Assembly: GCA_031216915.1 (NCBI GenBank)
Contig: JAUFNR010000072.1
Location: forward strand, 105,705-169,704
Length of the DNA stretch: 64,000 bases
Direction of reading: 5' to 3'
Origin: Pictodentalium vernedei
Taxonomy: Eukaryota > Mollusca > Scaphopoda > Dentaliida > Dentaliidae
The notes under the pieces were generated by a model. The model did no database searches. It was not told the origin of the DNA and saw only the letters and a program-made list of their open reading frames with translations. Every line of letters starts with the position of its first letter. Within the stretch, counting starts at the first letter, position 1. Below, piece by piece: positions 40,901-50,047 of the stretch. Both the position numbers and the translations under genes were made by a program.

Positions 40901-41848
40901 CTGACTGAAGTGTATACTTAGTTTTTTGATGTAATATTTCAAGTTATCCCACCAGACTAGAATATCATCATCAAATAAGCTCTGTTTTTTACTGTCATTT
41001 ATCAAAGATTCAATATTTTTGCAATATTCTTTATTAAAAAGTAACCGATTATTAAAAATCCAGATACCAGACCCTCTTTCTATGTTCTCCAAGTTACATT
41101 TAGCTAAAATGATTGAATGGTCACTTATGGAAGAATGGGCGATAAAACAATTCAGGAACACCGAGCTCAAGTTAGAGGAATTTAACAGTAAATCAATTCT
41201 ACTTTGTTGTAGATTATCTCCATGAAATCTGCACCAACTGAACTCGATGCTATCAGGATTCCTATATCGCCACTGATCTCTTAAATTATTGTTAGCTATA
41301 ATTTCATGCAATAACCTAATGCTAGAATCTTCATTAAATTTTCCATTCGGCCGATCAAGGGGAGACAAAGCTGTATTAAAATCCCCAAGTATTATTAAAT
41401 TCCCCTTATCTTTTATAAAGTTATTAAAATCAATTAGGAATTCATTCTTTTCTCTGATATTATTAGGAACGTATACGCTCATTATATGGTAGTTTATGTC
41501 CTCAATTTTTAATTTAACACAAATGAGTCTTCCATCGGCACTTTTCCATGTCTCAACAATATTATTATTATATTTTTTAGAAATTAGAATGGCAACTCCT
41601 CTACTTGCAGATGAGAAGTTATTGTATAAAATGCTACCATCCCAACATTGTAGAAATGAGTAATCAAGGTTTTTAGTCCAAAATGTTTCTTGCAATGCAG
41701 CAATTTCAACATGTCTAGATTTAAGACTGCAACATACTTTTTTAAATTTGTTGATATCACACAGGCCATTAGTATTAAAAGATGCTAAATAGGTCATTGC
41801 AATCACAAAAAGGCAATAGTAGTATAATGAGGTATTATTATTTACCAT
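37919..41848 (-). CDS. LINE ORF2: endonuclease-reverse transcriptase polyprotein
   Basis: The 1309-residue product would nick target DNA and copy the element's RNA by target-primed reverse transcription. An APE-type endonuclease spans about residues 18-250: SFNTNGL at 23-29, LQET with E54, GDFN at 155-158, SRID at 216-219 and SDH at 242-244. The reverse transcriptase spans about 465-780: NKSPGSDG at 480-487, motif A LDQMKAFDRV with D610, RQGCPLS at 668-674 and motif C HADD at 711-714 with D713/D714. A C-terminal knuckle C-x2-C-x8-H-x4-C lies at C1164, C1167, H1176, C1181. All catalytic positions I can check are present. The first ATG overlaps the ORF1 end by 11 nt; the Met at residue 18 sits just before the endonuclease fold and is an alternative start. 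The length is usual for L1/Tx1-group ORF2 proteins. Confidence 0.93.
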   Translation of the reverse strand: MVNNNTSLYYYCLFVIAMTYLASFNTNGLCDINKFKKVCCSLKSRHVEIAALQETFWTKNLDYSFLQCWDGSILYNNFSSASRGVAILISKKYNNNIVETWKSADGRLICVKLKIEDINYHIMSVYVPNNIREKNEFLIDFNNFIKDKGNLIILGDFNTALSPLDRPNGKFNEDSSIRLLHEIIANNNLRDQWRYRNPDSIEFSWCRFHGDNLQQSRIDLLLNSSNLSSVFLNCFIAHSSISDHSIILAKCNLENIERGSGIWIFNNRLLFNKEYCKNIESLINDSKKQSLFDDDILVWWDNLKYYIKKLSIHFSQKIKNERFKYVNELTKKLKIEMARAARLNNPDQSLLKIKNIEQEIENIENLELQGAILRSKADHVLQEDKCTEYFLGLETYRQQGNNIKEILNENNITITDPFMIVKTVQNFYETLYKSENIDPESEKILLDILENNLCTEDSEFCEEQITLTEISTALQAMSSNKSPGSDGLTTEFFKHFWPLLKDILLGVFENIFERKELCRSMKTGIITLIFKKKGEKNNLKNWRPISLLNTDYKILSKVLANRLKEVISPLVSKTQTCVPRRDISENIASIRDIITYIEEENKEGIIVKLDQMKAFDRVNHQYLFHVLNKFGFKENFVSWIKILYNGAKSCVKVNNHLSSFFSIERSVRQGCPLSALLYVLTAEPLICLLNQNPNIIGITLPDNSECKSFNHADDTELTLKNSVSCIQSFKMLDIYSKGSGAKINIDKSEYMPIGSLKGTDISNLPLQKCKNAILILGVYLGTDSNICSELNWRNKLVKIRRILQFWTKRKLSLKGRAIIINTLLLSTIWYTLNVTSIPDRFLTAIKNTCLDFLWFHNKHLIKYTSIIAKFNDGGLNLVDIETKLYALRCKWIKKLFKSHFPWTKFFYHYISKYKSLNLSTNIFSIDLDKIYLKSKSNFYSEVLDAWRKLTENVDRTSINPVTIPNQCIFDNPSVLDADGNKLYLIEFIQAGLTHVKDFTYEVVPGFLRPDAIIELISNSTLTFSEKDIRRKFNIILNALPQHWTEFIQTQTSVDAFPLQSISNQQSVSEINLKFINANEIVTDIEFLTTKEAYSILIKNLIQKPTSANFWQSKFPGINLPKIYKSLHFSLKSSDMIDTDFKLLHNIFYTYSLQNKIDNSISAMCPLCKIESEDILHIFIQCSLLRKIKEKCHELLDILFLNVKTQTGISEPQLNELLLFGYSEKSNLVNSKFINLFLSAYRVAIIRRRNFFLKENKILSAFGLLRMIIQQHLVCIQLYSNTNYQNIQFDSLLINNNLLFLQDGSISLNF

Positions 41849-43241
41849 CTTGTGACTCCCTAACTAACTTAGCAGATTTACCTAATTTATTATTATTGCC
41901 AAGTTTTCTCTTCAGTACTGGGTTGTCAACTATCATGGGTGAATGGTCACAAGTATCACTCAGATTTGATGCAGCTTGTTCTGAGCCAATGTTTGTCGCA
42001 ATTTGTATATTGCAGGGATTTATATCAGATAATTCTTTATTTTTAATGGACTGTATTTCATTAATTTGTGAATCAGTATTTTGAGATTCAGCATCAGGGC
42101 CAGCTGCATCAACCTGAAGAGTTTTAGATGTATTTTTGGCATTAAGAGGTTCAATAAAATCACCAAATATTGTTTCATTAATCTCCTCAGTATTCTGATT
42201 ATGAGTCGATGACGGACCAGTTTCTGAGTCAGCTCTGACCGACCCATCACTGACCTTATCATCACCACAATCATCATCATCATCATCATCATCATCACAA
42301 TTGTCATCATCAGTTGTTTTATAATCAATAGTATGTGTACTAGTGTCATTTTTTTTACTCTCAGAGTCAGTCCATTCCTCTTTATATTCTGGTACACTGA
42401 AAGTGGGGTTCTCACAGTTGCAGTATCCATCCATCAGACCACATTTATCACAAAGTTTAAGACCACACGGTTTAAAACCACCGGATTCGTCCATGGAAAT
42501 ATCATCATCAGAATTATGGGAACATATACAATTATCTAAAAACATTTTACATTCTGTACATTTCGGAGTGTCACAATTCCTAGCGATATGACCCCTCTTT
42601 TTACATTTGAAACATCTAAGATTTGGACAATCTTGAATTAAATGAGTGTCACTCAAACAGTTTCTGCAAACCTTTATCTGGTCATTATGAATGACACGGT
42701 AATAGCACGGACCGTCGACTGTTTCAAATTTCAAACTGTATGGTAGAGATTTAATGTTGGGTGGAAATTTCACCCTGAAATATCTTGTACCATCTGTTAT
42801 ATCAGTATTAGGATAAAAACGTCTGTATATTGGAGAAACAATTTTAACATTAAAAATATCAAGTTTTTTCAGTATTTCATCATCTTCAATATAACTAGGC
42901 AGATTCATGAAGGAAACCATAACATGTTCATTGTAGATTGGTTTAGCATAATACGTTGGGTGTTTAACATTAAATCTGTCAATTAGTACACCTGCTTGTA
43001 TTTTATCAATTACAGTCACATCTAGGGCATCTCCACTGACAGGAACGCATGCTAGAACTGAATTATCACCACAGACAGTGTCAATTTCCTTTATTAGGTT
43101 ACTAATATTAACTTTTCTGTTGTCACCAACTAACAATCTGACTGTAGATTCTTTCTTGTAAGTCAAGTTTCTCCTGTTTATTGATCTGGTTGAGGTTTGT
43201 TTACTAGTTGCTATGGGCGTCGCCATATTTGATATCGACAA
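41838..43241 (-). CDS. LINE ORF1: RNA-binding protein with RRM-like region and zinc knuckles
   Basis: The 467-residue product is expected to bind the element's RNA as part of its ribonucleoprotein. Residues about 105-190 look RRM-like in the style of Tx1-group ORF1 proteins (VMVSFMNLPSYIEDDEI, later GTRYFRVKF). Two CCHC knuckles follow: C192, C195, H200, C205 and C210, C213, H218, C223, both C-x2-C-x4-H-x4-C. Two further cysteine clusters, C-x2-C-x6-C-x-C, lie at C228-C240 and C264-C276. An acidic tract of mostly Asp covers about residues 311-328. The C-terminal third is polar, low in recognisable structure, and ends in a basic stretch. It shares an 11-nt overlap with ORF2, which is read in another frame. 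The role is inferred from family and position. Confidence 0.9.
   Translation of the reverse strand: MSISNMATPIATSKQTSTRSINRRNLTYKKESTVRLLVGDNRKVNISNLIKEIDTVCGDNSVLACVPVSGDALDVTVIDKIQAGVLIDRFNVKHPTYYAKPIYNEHVMVSFMNLPSYIEDDEILKKLDIFNVKIVSPIYRRFYPNTDITDGTRYFRVKFPPNIKSLPYSLKFETVDGPCYYRVIHNDQIKVCRNCLSDTHLIQDCPNLRCFKCKKRGHIARNCDTPKCTECKMFLDNCICSHNSDDDISMDESGGFKPCGLKLCDKCGLMDGYCNCENPTFSVPEYKEEWTDSESKKNDTSTHTIDYKTTDDDNCDDDDDDDDDCGDDKVSDGSVRADSETGPSSTHNQNTEEINETIFGDFIEPLNAKNTSKTLQVDAAGPDAESQNTDSQINEIQSIKNKELSDINPCNIQIATNIGSEQAASNLSDTCDHSPMIVDNPVLKRKLGNNNKLGKSAKLVRESQDGK
42250..42310. repeat. (ATC)n trinucleotide repeat inside LINE ORF1
   Basis: A run of ATC/TCA units on the plus strand encodes the poly-Asp tract of ORF1 on the minus strand (GAT codons). 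It keeps the reading frame whatever its length in triplets, so copies of this element may differ here. Confidence 0.85.
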
Positions 43242-43450
43242 GAATTCAATGCACTCAATAAAATTATCAACAAATATTCAAATCAGTTATTGATTATAAT
43301 TCTTTGATATCCCACTGGTAGACTAGATACTACTTTTAGAATCAACAATGCAATAAGCAAAATCAGGTCGAAGGAATTGCCAGAAAAGAGGAATTTATCA
43401 CAGACAAATTCCATCACGCCTCTCCCTTTCATCACCAAAACGAGGCTCCA
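43242..43450 (-). other. LINE 5' UTR
   Basis: The 209 bp lie between the right target-site duplication and the ORF1 start codon. The element's first bases on the minus strand read TGGAGCCTCGTTTTGGTG. This is short for an L1-group 5' UTR, so mild 5' truncation cannot be excluded without other copies, but both ORFs are intact. No promoter motif is recognisable. Confidence 0.7.
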
Positions 43451-43463
43451 CAATGTGAACGCC
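43451..43463. repeat. Target-site duplication, right copy
   Basis: caatgtgaacgcc borders the 5' end of the LINE and is followed by tgtactaactgagc, as in the intact units. Its exact match to the left copy argues for a recent insertion. Confidence 0.95.
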
Positions 43464-43495
43464 TGTACTAACTGAGCTACCGGCCGATTCGTTCT
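43451..43495 (-). pseudogene. tRNA-like element, A-box part, split by LINE (unit 10)
   Basis: This is the A-box half of the unit 10 tRNA-like element, right of the LINE, including the right copy of the target-site duplication. The A box (TAGCTCAGTTAG on the minus strand) is intact. It lies directly upstream of the LINE and in the same orientation. Confidence 0.65.
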
Positions 43496-46073
43496 CTTGT
43501 GGTAAAATATAAATAAAGAACTTTAAATCATAAGACCTCCATCATTCTGTTTCCAGAGGAGGAAATATCATCCATTTTCGAGTAATGAAGGGGTATAGGC
43601 AGAATATGCTAGTGCTAGTTTTTAATAAAAAATGAACAGAAAAAAGCAGCTGTCATAAGTTACGCTATAAACCAGCTTAATGATTGAGCAGACGATTTTT
43701 TTGGCAGGGATCTGTTTAGTTGTTCAGACCGGAGTAACATTGTCATAACATCCAGAGTTACCATAAATAGTAACAATTGACTGATGTTGGCACTTATTTT
43801 GGTACAAAATATCATCACCAGATATCAAAATTTGAACACAAATATCCCAAAAAGGGGTGAATAGAAAGTGCAGATGTTCCGAACCAAAATCCAGAACATC
43901 TCAATAAAGAGAAAGACTCTTTTTACCCGTTAAAAATATTGTTTGTAAAAAAGCGCATTTTCGAAAATTTGTGAAATTTTACCAAATTGGCACTCATTTT
44001 TTACCCCTGTCCATATTCTTGTCCAAGCATTCAATCTATTCTCAGTCAAGTTACGTATGTTTCCGTGGTATAGAATCACCCATATATCAATAACACTGAC
44101 ATTTCTGAAAATGCGAGGACCCTCCGATGTAGGAAGCACACCTATTAGGAAAAAGCAATTCAAAGTGCCAAAGATTCAGCATTTGACCACCACCTAATTC
44201 GTTACTGTTTTTTGGGTCACACCCACCTAGTATTTATGCCTAAATCATTGCTATTAAACATAACAAAATGAAGTTTAGCCCATTGTTTGCAATCAACTTG
44301 CCACTTCAGAGAAGAAGCACACAAGTCTTTAAATCCTGGGTCATATTAAAGCAGTAAAGCATAACGTGGCCACCCCAGTTTCCAGGGACCCTACAAGAAT
44401 ACACCCATGTGCACTCTTATAAAATATACATCCATCGGCTGCAGCGTAAATGCTCTCCCTTGTCTATAGCTCCTATGTGTTTGTGTGTGTGTGGGGGGGG
44501 GGGGGGGGGGAGGGGGGGTGGCAGGGACGAAAGGGTTGGAGGAATCAAACATAGTTTAGCCAAGCCCTCCACTGAAAGGCATTAATCATGATATTCTGAG
44601 ATTTTGGGTATAAGCACACATATCGAAAATCTGCGTCCCTGATAAATCTAAAAGAAATTGATAATTTGATTTGTTCAAAACGTACTCTCATAACTCTAAA
44701 TGACCATTGATAACCTTTGTGTGGTAGCTGGACAATATAATTGAAAGCTCATCCCATAGCACTGAACAAATATGGGACTATACTTGGGGGTATCCAAAGC
44801 AAATCCACCCTCATCACTTCACTCACCGTTACACGTCTTGATCGTCATTTTGAATGCAGAAATATCTCTCGGGCCACAAAATAATTGGCCTCCCGTGAAA
44901 TGAGTGTCTTAGATATCTCAAATGACTGATATTTAAGCGAGCGCCATTGCTATTCGGGATTTGCTCAGTTGTATATAAGGAAGGCCTTTCCCATTTCAAA
45001 AGGGAACAATCAAAATCAGCTTCTGAAAGGCACCATTTGATTTTAGACACACTTACCTCCCTCCGTCTTTCTGGTAAGAAGACGCTGTGGAGGTATAATC
45101 GAAAATATGGCAGCCTTCCAAATCGCAGAGGTTGCTTTCCTGTAGAAGCACTGAAAAACAAACGATTGGAATTGACAAGTTTCTTTCGGTCGGCTGTAAC
45201 AGCTATATTTTGAATAGATAGAACACTAAAAACGCGAACAGAAGATCATTCATTCAGTCTGTTTAGAAAGAATATGGATGGATTCTCCTTGAAGAGTTTG
45301 CCTCGTGTTTCATATATCTAACGAGTGAAACTCCGAGTCATGATTTTATAATGTACAGAAAAGTGACACTTTGCGTTAACCTACGGCTGTCATTGCCGGA
45401 AAAACTGAATTTAGGCCTACCCATTGTTTATTTCAAGTTGATTTATTCTGTCAGAACAAGCGTTTCAGCAAAAGGAAATGTGAAGATAATGTTATTTTTA
45501 TATGTAGAACATTTCTGCATCATAAAATGGGCAAAAAAAAATATTGAGGTTTTTGATGAATTGCTTAAGGGTAACCATAGGCAAAAATTAAAAAAAAATT
45601 TTTTTTTTAGTTGACTAAACCAATAAATAGCACACGTAAAATTTTCCATTGTTCATGATTTTATTCTTGTGAAATATTATCTTCTGAATTATAGAAGACA
45701 TTTTAACAGTTACTGTGTGGTGAGTGAACACCTCATTCACGTTATCATAATTATTAATTGGAACACTGGCTTATACAAGTTCTCAACTTAGAATAGAAAG
45801 AGTCTATGGTTTCGACCTTCGGCTGTTACGTGAAATGTTTGAACGTTCCAACGAATTCCAATTTCTCTGTGCAATTTACCTGAATTAATAATGACACAGA
45901 ATTAATTCTGCCCAACACAGAACATGACCAGCTCTTAAAGCTTGTAATCACACAAATCGGATACCAGTTCTTCACCATAATAAATCTGGGAAGTTTGGAA
46001 AGTGACTCTTCTTAAACTGTACATAACTTTCTCAGGGCTACAATATGAACCAACGTTACCACTCGCTTGTTTG

Positions 46074-49000
46074 AAACAAAGAGTCTTAAAGGACAGCCGA
46101 TCAAGACCACGAGCAGAGTGGTGAGGTACCCAATGCCCACCAAATGCTGAAACAAGTCGAATCTGAACTTGAAACCCAAATCATATGGTTCCCCTCTAAA
46201 ATATTCATTCACCTTTAATATGATACATAAATTTAAGGCTGACCCGGGATAAACAGAGAAAGAGGTAGGAACCCAGAATGTCCCACGTGGATGCTCGTAG
46301 GAATGTAAACTTCATCTGTGACACACTAATTATTGTAACGTGAATGCTTTCCTTACCCATCGTGACTCCCTGTTCTCCATATCCTTATCGAAAAACTGCG
46401 GGCGGCAAATCAAGACGAAAAGACAATTTAGAGGTGGAAAATGTAAAACTGAAATAAAATGCCCCCCCCCCCCCCACCCCCGACCAAACTATGCCATACA
46501 CACCCTTTGAAAGTATGCTATCCGTAAATGACAGACACTCTAGCACATGGAATCATGACACCGGTCCGCCGCCCCTGTTTAGCTCCAAAAGTTGTCTAAC
46601 TTGTAAGTAGAGCCAATATACCACCAGTCATTCTGTGAAAGATACATTTTTTGCTCAAAATACACAGTATATTTAAAGTTTGTAGTATTGGATTGCATTT
46701 ATTTGTTTACTATTACGGTATCGCGACTCTTTCCTCAACCTAATTTGTGTTCTTTTGGATGAAAGTGGACGGATAGCACAGCTATCTACCCACTACATAT
46801 CTTCCTAACTTACTAAACTGGTACACGAAGGGCTAGCACTGGTTGAAGGCAAGTGTACCATCAACGTGTTGTACGCATTTGCACAATGCGCAGATTGCTC
46901 CCACATGGGCAGCTGAAATTAAGGGCCTCACCACTGACACAACGGCGGAGAAGAAATGCATTACTTATGGTGGTAATAAAACAGTGTCAGTGCATATACT
47001 CTAAGTTAGTCACAGAGCTATTTATTAAGTGGAGTAGAGAATATTTGCAATCTTTCATTTCAAGGAAACATTAAATCTGGCAGACAGTGGTGCTGAGCAG
47101 ACAAAAGCCATCATCAGACATTGATTATCGTTTCGTTATTTGACTTAATTTTTGGAACATAACAGCGTCCATAATTATACAATATGACCTGCAAAGAATT
47201 GGTCTGTCTGTTTGGGGCAATTGGTTGTTTACCAACATTTTTGTTTAAATATACTGATTGTGGAGTATTCCAGCCTTTTGACCGGCTAATTTGCGAACAC
47301 ATGCACTGTAGATGAATGTGCAACCAGCACAAAGCGAAAAATGTATGTGTAAGAATAATGAGCAAAATCTAAGAACAGGTGGGTTTTGAACTCACATCGC
47401 ATTGAATGCGCACTTTTCATACAGCAATGTGAACGCCTGTACTAACTGAGCTACCGGCCGATTCGTTCTCTTGTGGTAAAATATAAATAAAGAACTTTAA
47501 ATCATAAGACCTCCATCATTCTGTTTCCAGAGGAGGAAATATCATCCATTTTCGAGTAATGAAGGGGTATAGGCAGAATATGCTAGTGCTAGTTTTTAAT
47601 AAAAAATGAACAGAAAAAAGCAGCTGTCATAAGTTACGCTATAAACCAGCTTAATGATTGAGCAGACGATTTTTTTGGCAGGGATCTGTTTAGTTGTTCA
47701 GACCGGAGTAACATTGTCATAACATCCAGAGTTACTATAAATAGTAACAATTGACTGAAGTTGGCACTTATTTTGGTACAAAATATCATCACCAGATATC
47801 AAAATTTGAACACAAATATCCCAAAAAGGGGTGAATAGAAAGTGCAGATGTTCCGAACCAAAATCCAGAACATCTCAATAAAGAGAAAGACTCTTTTTAC
47901 CCGTTAAAAATATTGTTTGTAAAAAAGCGCATTTTCGAAAATTTGTGAAATTTTACCAAATTGGCACTCATTTTTTACCCCTGTCCATATTCATGTCCAA
48001 GCATTCAATCTATTCTCAGTCAAGTTACGTATGTTTCCGTGGTATAGAATCACCCATATATCAATAACACTGACATTTCTGAAAATGCGAGGACCCTCCG
48101 ATGTAGGAAGCACACCTATTAGGAAAAAGCAATTCAAAGTGCCAAAGATTCAGCATTTGACCACCACCTAATTCGTTACTGTTTTTTGGGTCACACCCAC
48201 CTAGTATTTATGCCTAAATCATTGCTATTAAACATAACAAAATGAAGTTTAGCCCATTGTTTGCAATCAAGTTGCCACTTCAGAGAAGAAGCACACAAGT
48301 CTTTAAATCCTGGGTCATATTAAAGCAGTAAAGCATAACGTGGCCGCCCCAGTTTCCAGGGACCCTACAAGAATACACCCATGTGCACTCTTATAAAATA
48401 TACATCCATCGGCTGCAGCGTAAATGCTCTCCCTTGTCTATAGCTCCTATGTGTTTGTGTGTGTGTGTGGGGGAGGGGGGGGGGGAGGGGGGTGGCAGGG
48501 ACGAAAGGGTTGGAGGAATCAAACATAGTTTAGCCAAGCCCTCCACTGAAAGGCATTAATCATGATATTCTGAGATTTTGGGTATAAGCACACATATCGA
48601 AAATCTGCGTCCCTGATAAATCTAAAAGAAATTGATAATTTGATTTGTTCAAAACGTACTCTCATAACTCTAAATGACCATTGATAACCTTTGTGTGGTA
48701 GCTGGACAATATAATTGAAAGCTCATCCCATAGCACTGAACAAATATGGGACTATACTTGGGGGTATCCAAAGCAAATCCACCCTCATCACTTCACTCAC
48801 CGTTACACGTCTTGATCGTCATTTTGAATGCAGAAATATCTCTCGGGCCACAAAATAATTGGCCTCCCGTGAAATGAGTGTCTTAGATATCTCAAATGAC
48901 TGATATTTAAGCGAGCGCCATTGCTATTCGGGATTTGCTCAGTTGTATATAAGGAAGGCCTTTCCCATTTCAAAAGGGAACAATCAAAATCAGCTTCTGA

Positions 49001-50047
49001 AAGGCACCATTTGATTTTAGACACACTTACCTCCCTCCGTCTTTCTGGTAAGAAGACGCTGTGGAGGTATAATCGAAAATATGGCAGCCTTCCAAATCGC
49101 AGAGGTTGCTTTCCTGTAGAAGCACTGAAAAACAAACGATTGGAATTGACAAGTTTCTTTCGGTCGGCTGTAACAGCTATATTTTGAATAGATAGAACAC
49201 TAAAAACGCGAACAGAAGATCATTCATTCAGTCTGTTTAGAAAGAATATGGATGGATTCTCCTTGAAGAGTTTGCCTCGTGTTTCATATATCTAACGAGT
49301 GAAACTCCGAGTCATGATTTTATAATGTACAGAAAAGTGACACTTTGCGTTAACCTACGGCTGTCATTGCCGGAAAAACTGAATTTAGGCCTACCCATTG
49401 TTTATTTCAAGTTGATTTATTCTGTCAGAACAAGCGTTTCAGCAAAAGGAAATGTGAAGATAATGTTATTTTTATATGTAGAACATTTCTGCATCATAAA
49501 ATGGGCAAAAAAAAATATTGAGGTTTTTGATGAATTGCTTAAGGGTAACCATAGGCAAAAATTAAAAAAAAAATTTTTTTTTAGTTGACTAAACCAATAA
49601 ATAGCACACGTAAAATTTTCCATTGTTCATGATTTTATTCTTGTGAAATATTATCTTCTGAATTATAGAAGACATTTTAACAGTTACTGTGTGGTGAGTG
49701 AACACCTCATTCACGTTATCATAATTATTAATTGGAACACTGGCTTATACAAGTTCTCAACTTAGAATAGAAAGAGTCTATGGTTTCGACCTTCGGCTGT
49801 TACGTGAAATGTTTGAACGTTCCAGCGAATTCCAATTTCTCTGTGCAATTTACCTGAATTAATAATGACACAGAATTAATTCTGCCCAACACAGAACATG
49901 ACCTGCTCTTAAAGCTTGTAATCACACAAATCGGATACCAGTTCTTCACCATAATAAATCTGGGAAGTTTGGAAAGTGACTCTTCTTAAACTGTACATAA
50001 CTTTCTCAGGGCTACAATATGAACCAACGTTACCACTCGCTTGTTTG
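46074..50047. repeat. Array unit 11 (start of type-C cassette)
   Basis: Type-C markers start inside this copy: attcatgtcc near 47990, ggccgcccc near 48344, a G run split by an A (5 Gs, A, 11 Gs) near 48469 and ccagcgaat near 49823. It also has a private gactgaagtt near 47754. Confidence 0.95.
47372..47469 (-). other. tRNA-like element (unit 11)
   Basis: The sequence matches the unit 1 copy. Confidence 0.58.

Larger units (their letters stand above)
37114..43450 (-). mobile_element. Full-length non-LTR retrotransposon (LINE), Tx1-like clade of the L1 superfamily
   Basis: The element interrupts array unit 10. It reads on the minus strand: 5' UTR (43242-43450), ORF1 (41838-43241), ORF2 (37919-41848), 3' UTR (37130-37918) and a 16-nt poly(A) tail (37114-37129). 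A perfect 13-14 bp duplication (caatgtgaacgcc, plus a t shared with the tail) flanks it. Both ORFs are open throughout, so it looks whole and recently inserted. Clade assignment rests on ORF1 having an RRM-like region followed by CCHC knuckles, on the N-terminal APE-type endonuclease, and on reverse transcriptase phrases LDQMKAFDRVNH and RQGCPLSALLYVLTAEPL, which resemble Tx1-group elements as I know them. A phylogeny would be needed to exclude another L1-group lineage. Confidence 0.9.
35751..46073. repeat. Array unit 10 (type A), interrupted by a LINE
   Basis: The repeat runs from 35751 to 37113 and resumes at 43451 or 43464, depending on which copy of the target-site duplication is counted. 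Removing the inserted ~6,350 bp gives a unit of about 3,973 bp. Private changes are gaccatgagc near 35783, caatcaactt near 44292 and catgaccagc near 45924. It shares gttaccataaat (near 43756) with unit 9. Confidence 0.96.

Noticed and set aside
42020-42430. A second minus-strand open frame of 136 codons overlapping LINE ORF1
   Set aside because: It is a frame-shifted shadow of ORF1 through the ATC repeat (a Met-rich run) with no domain.
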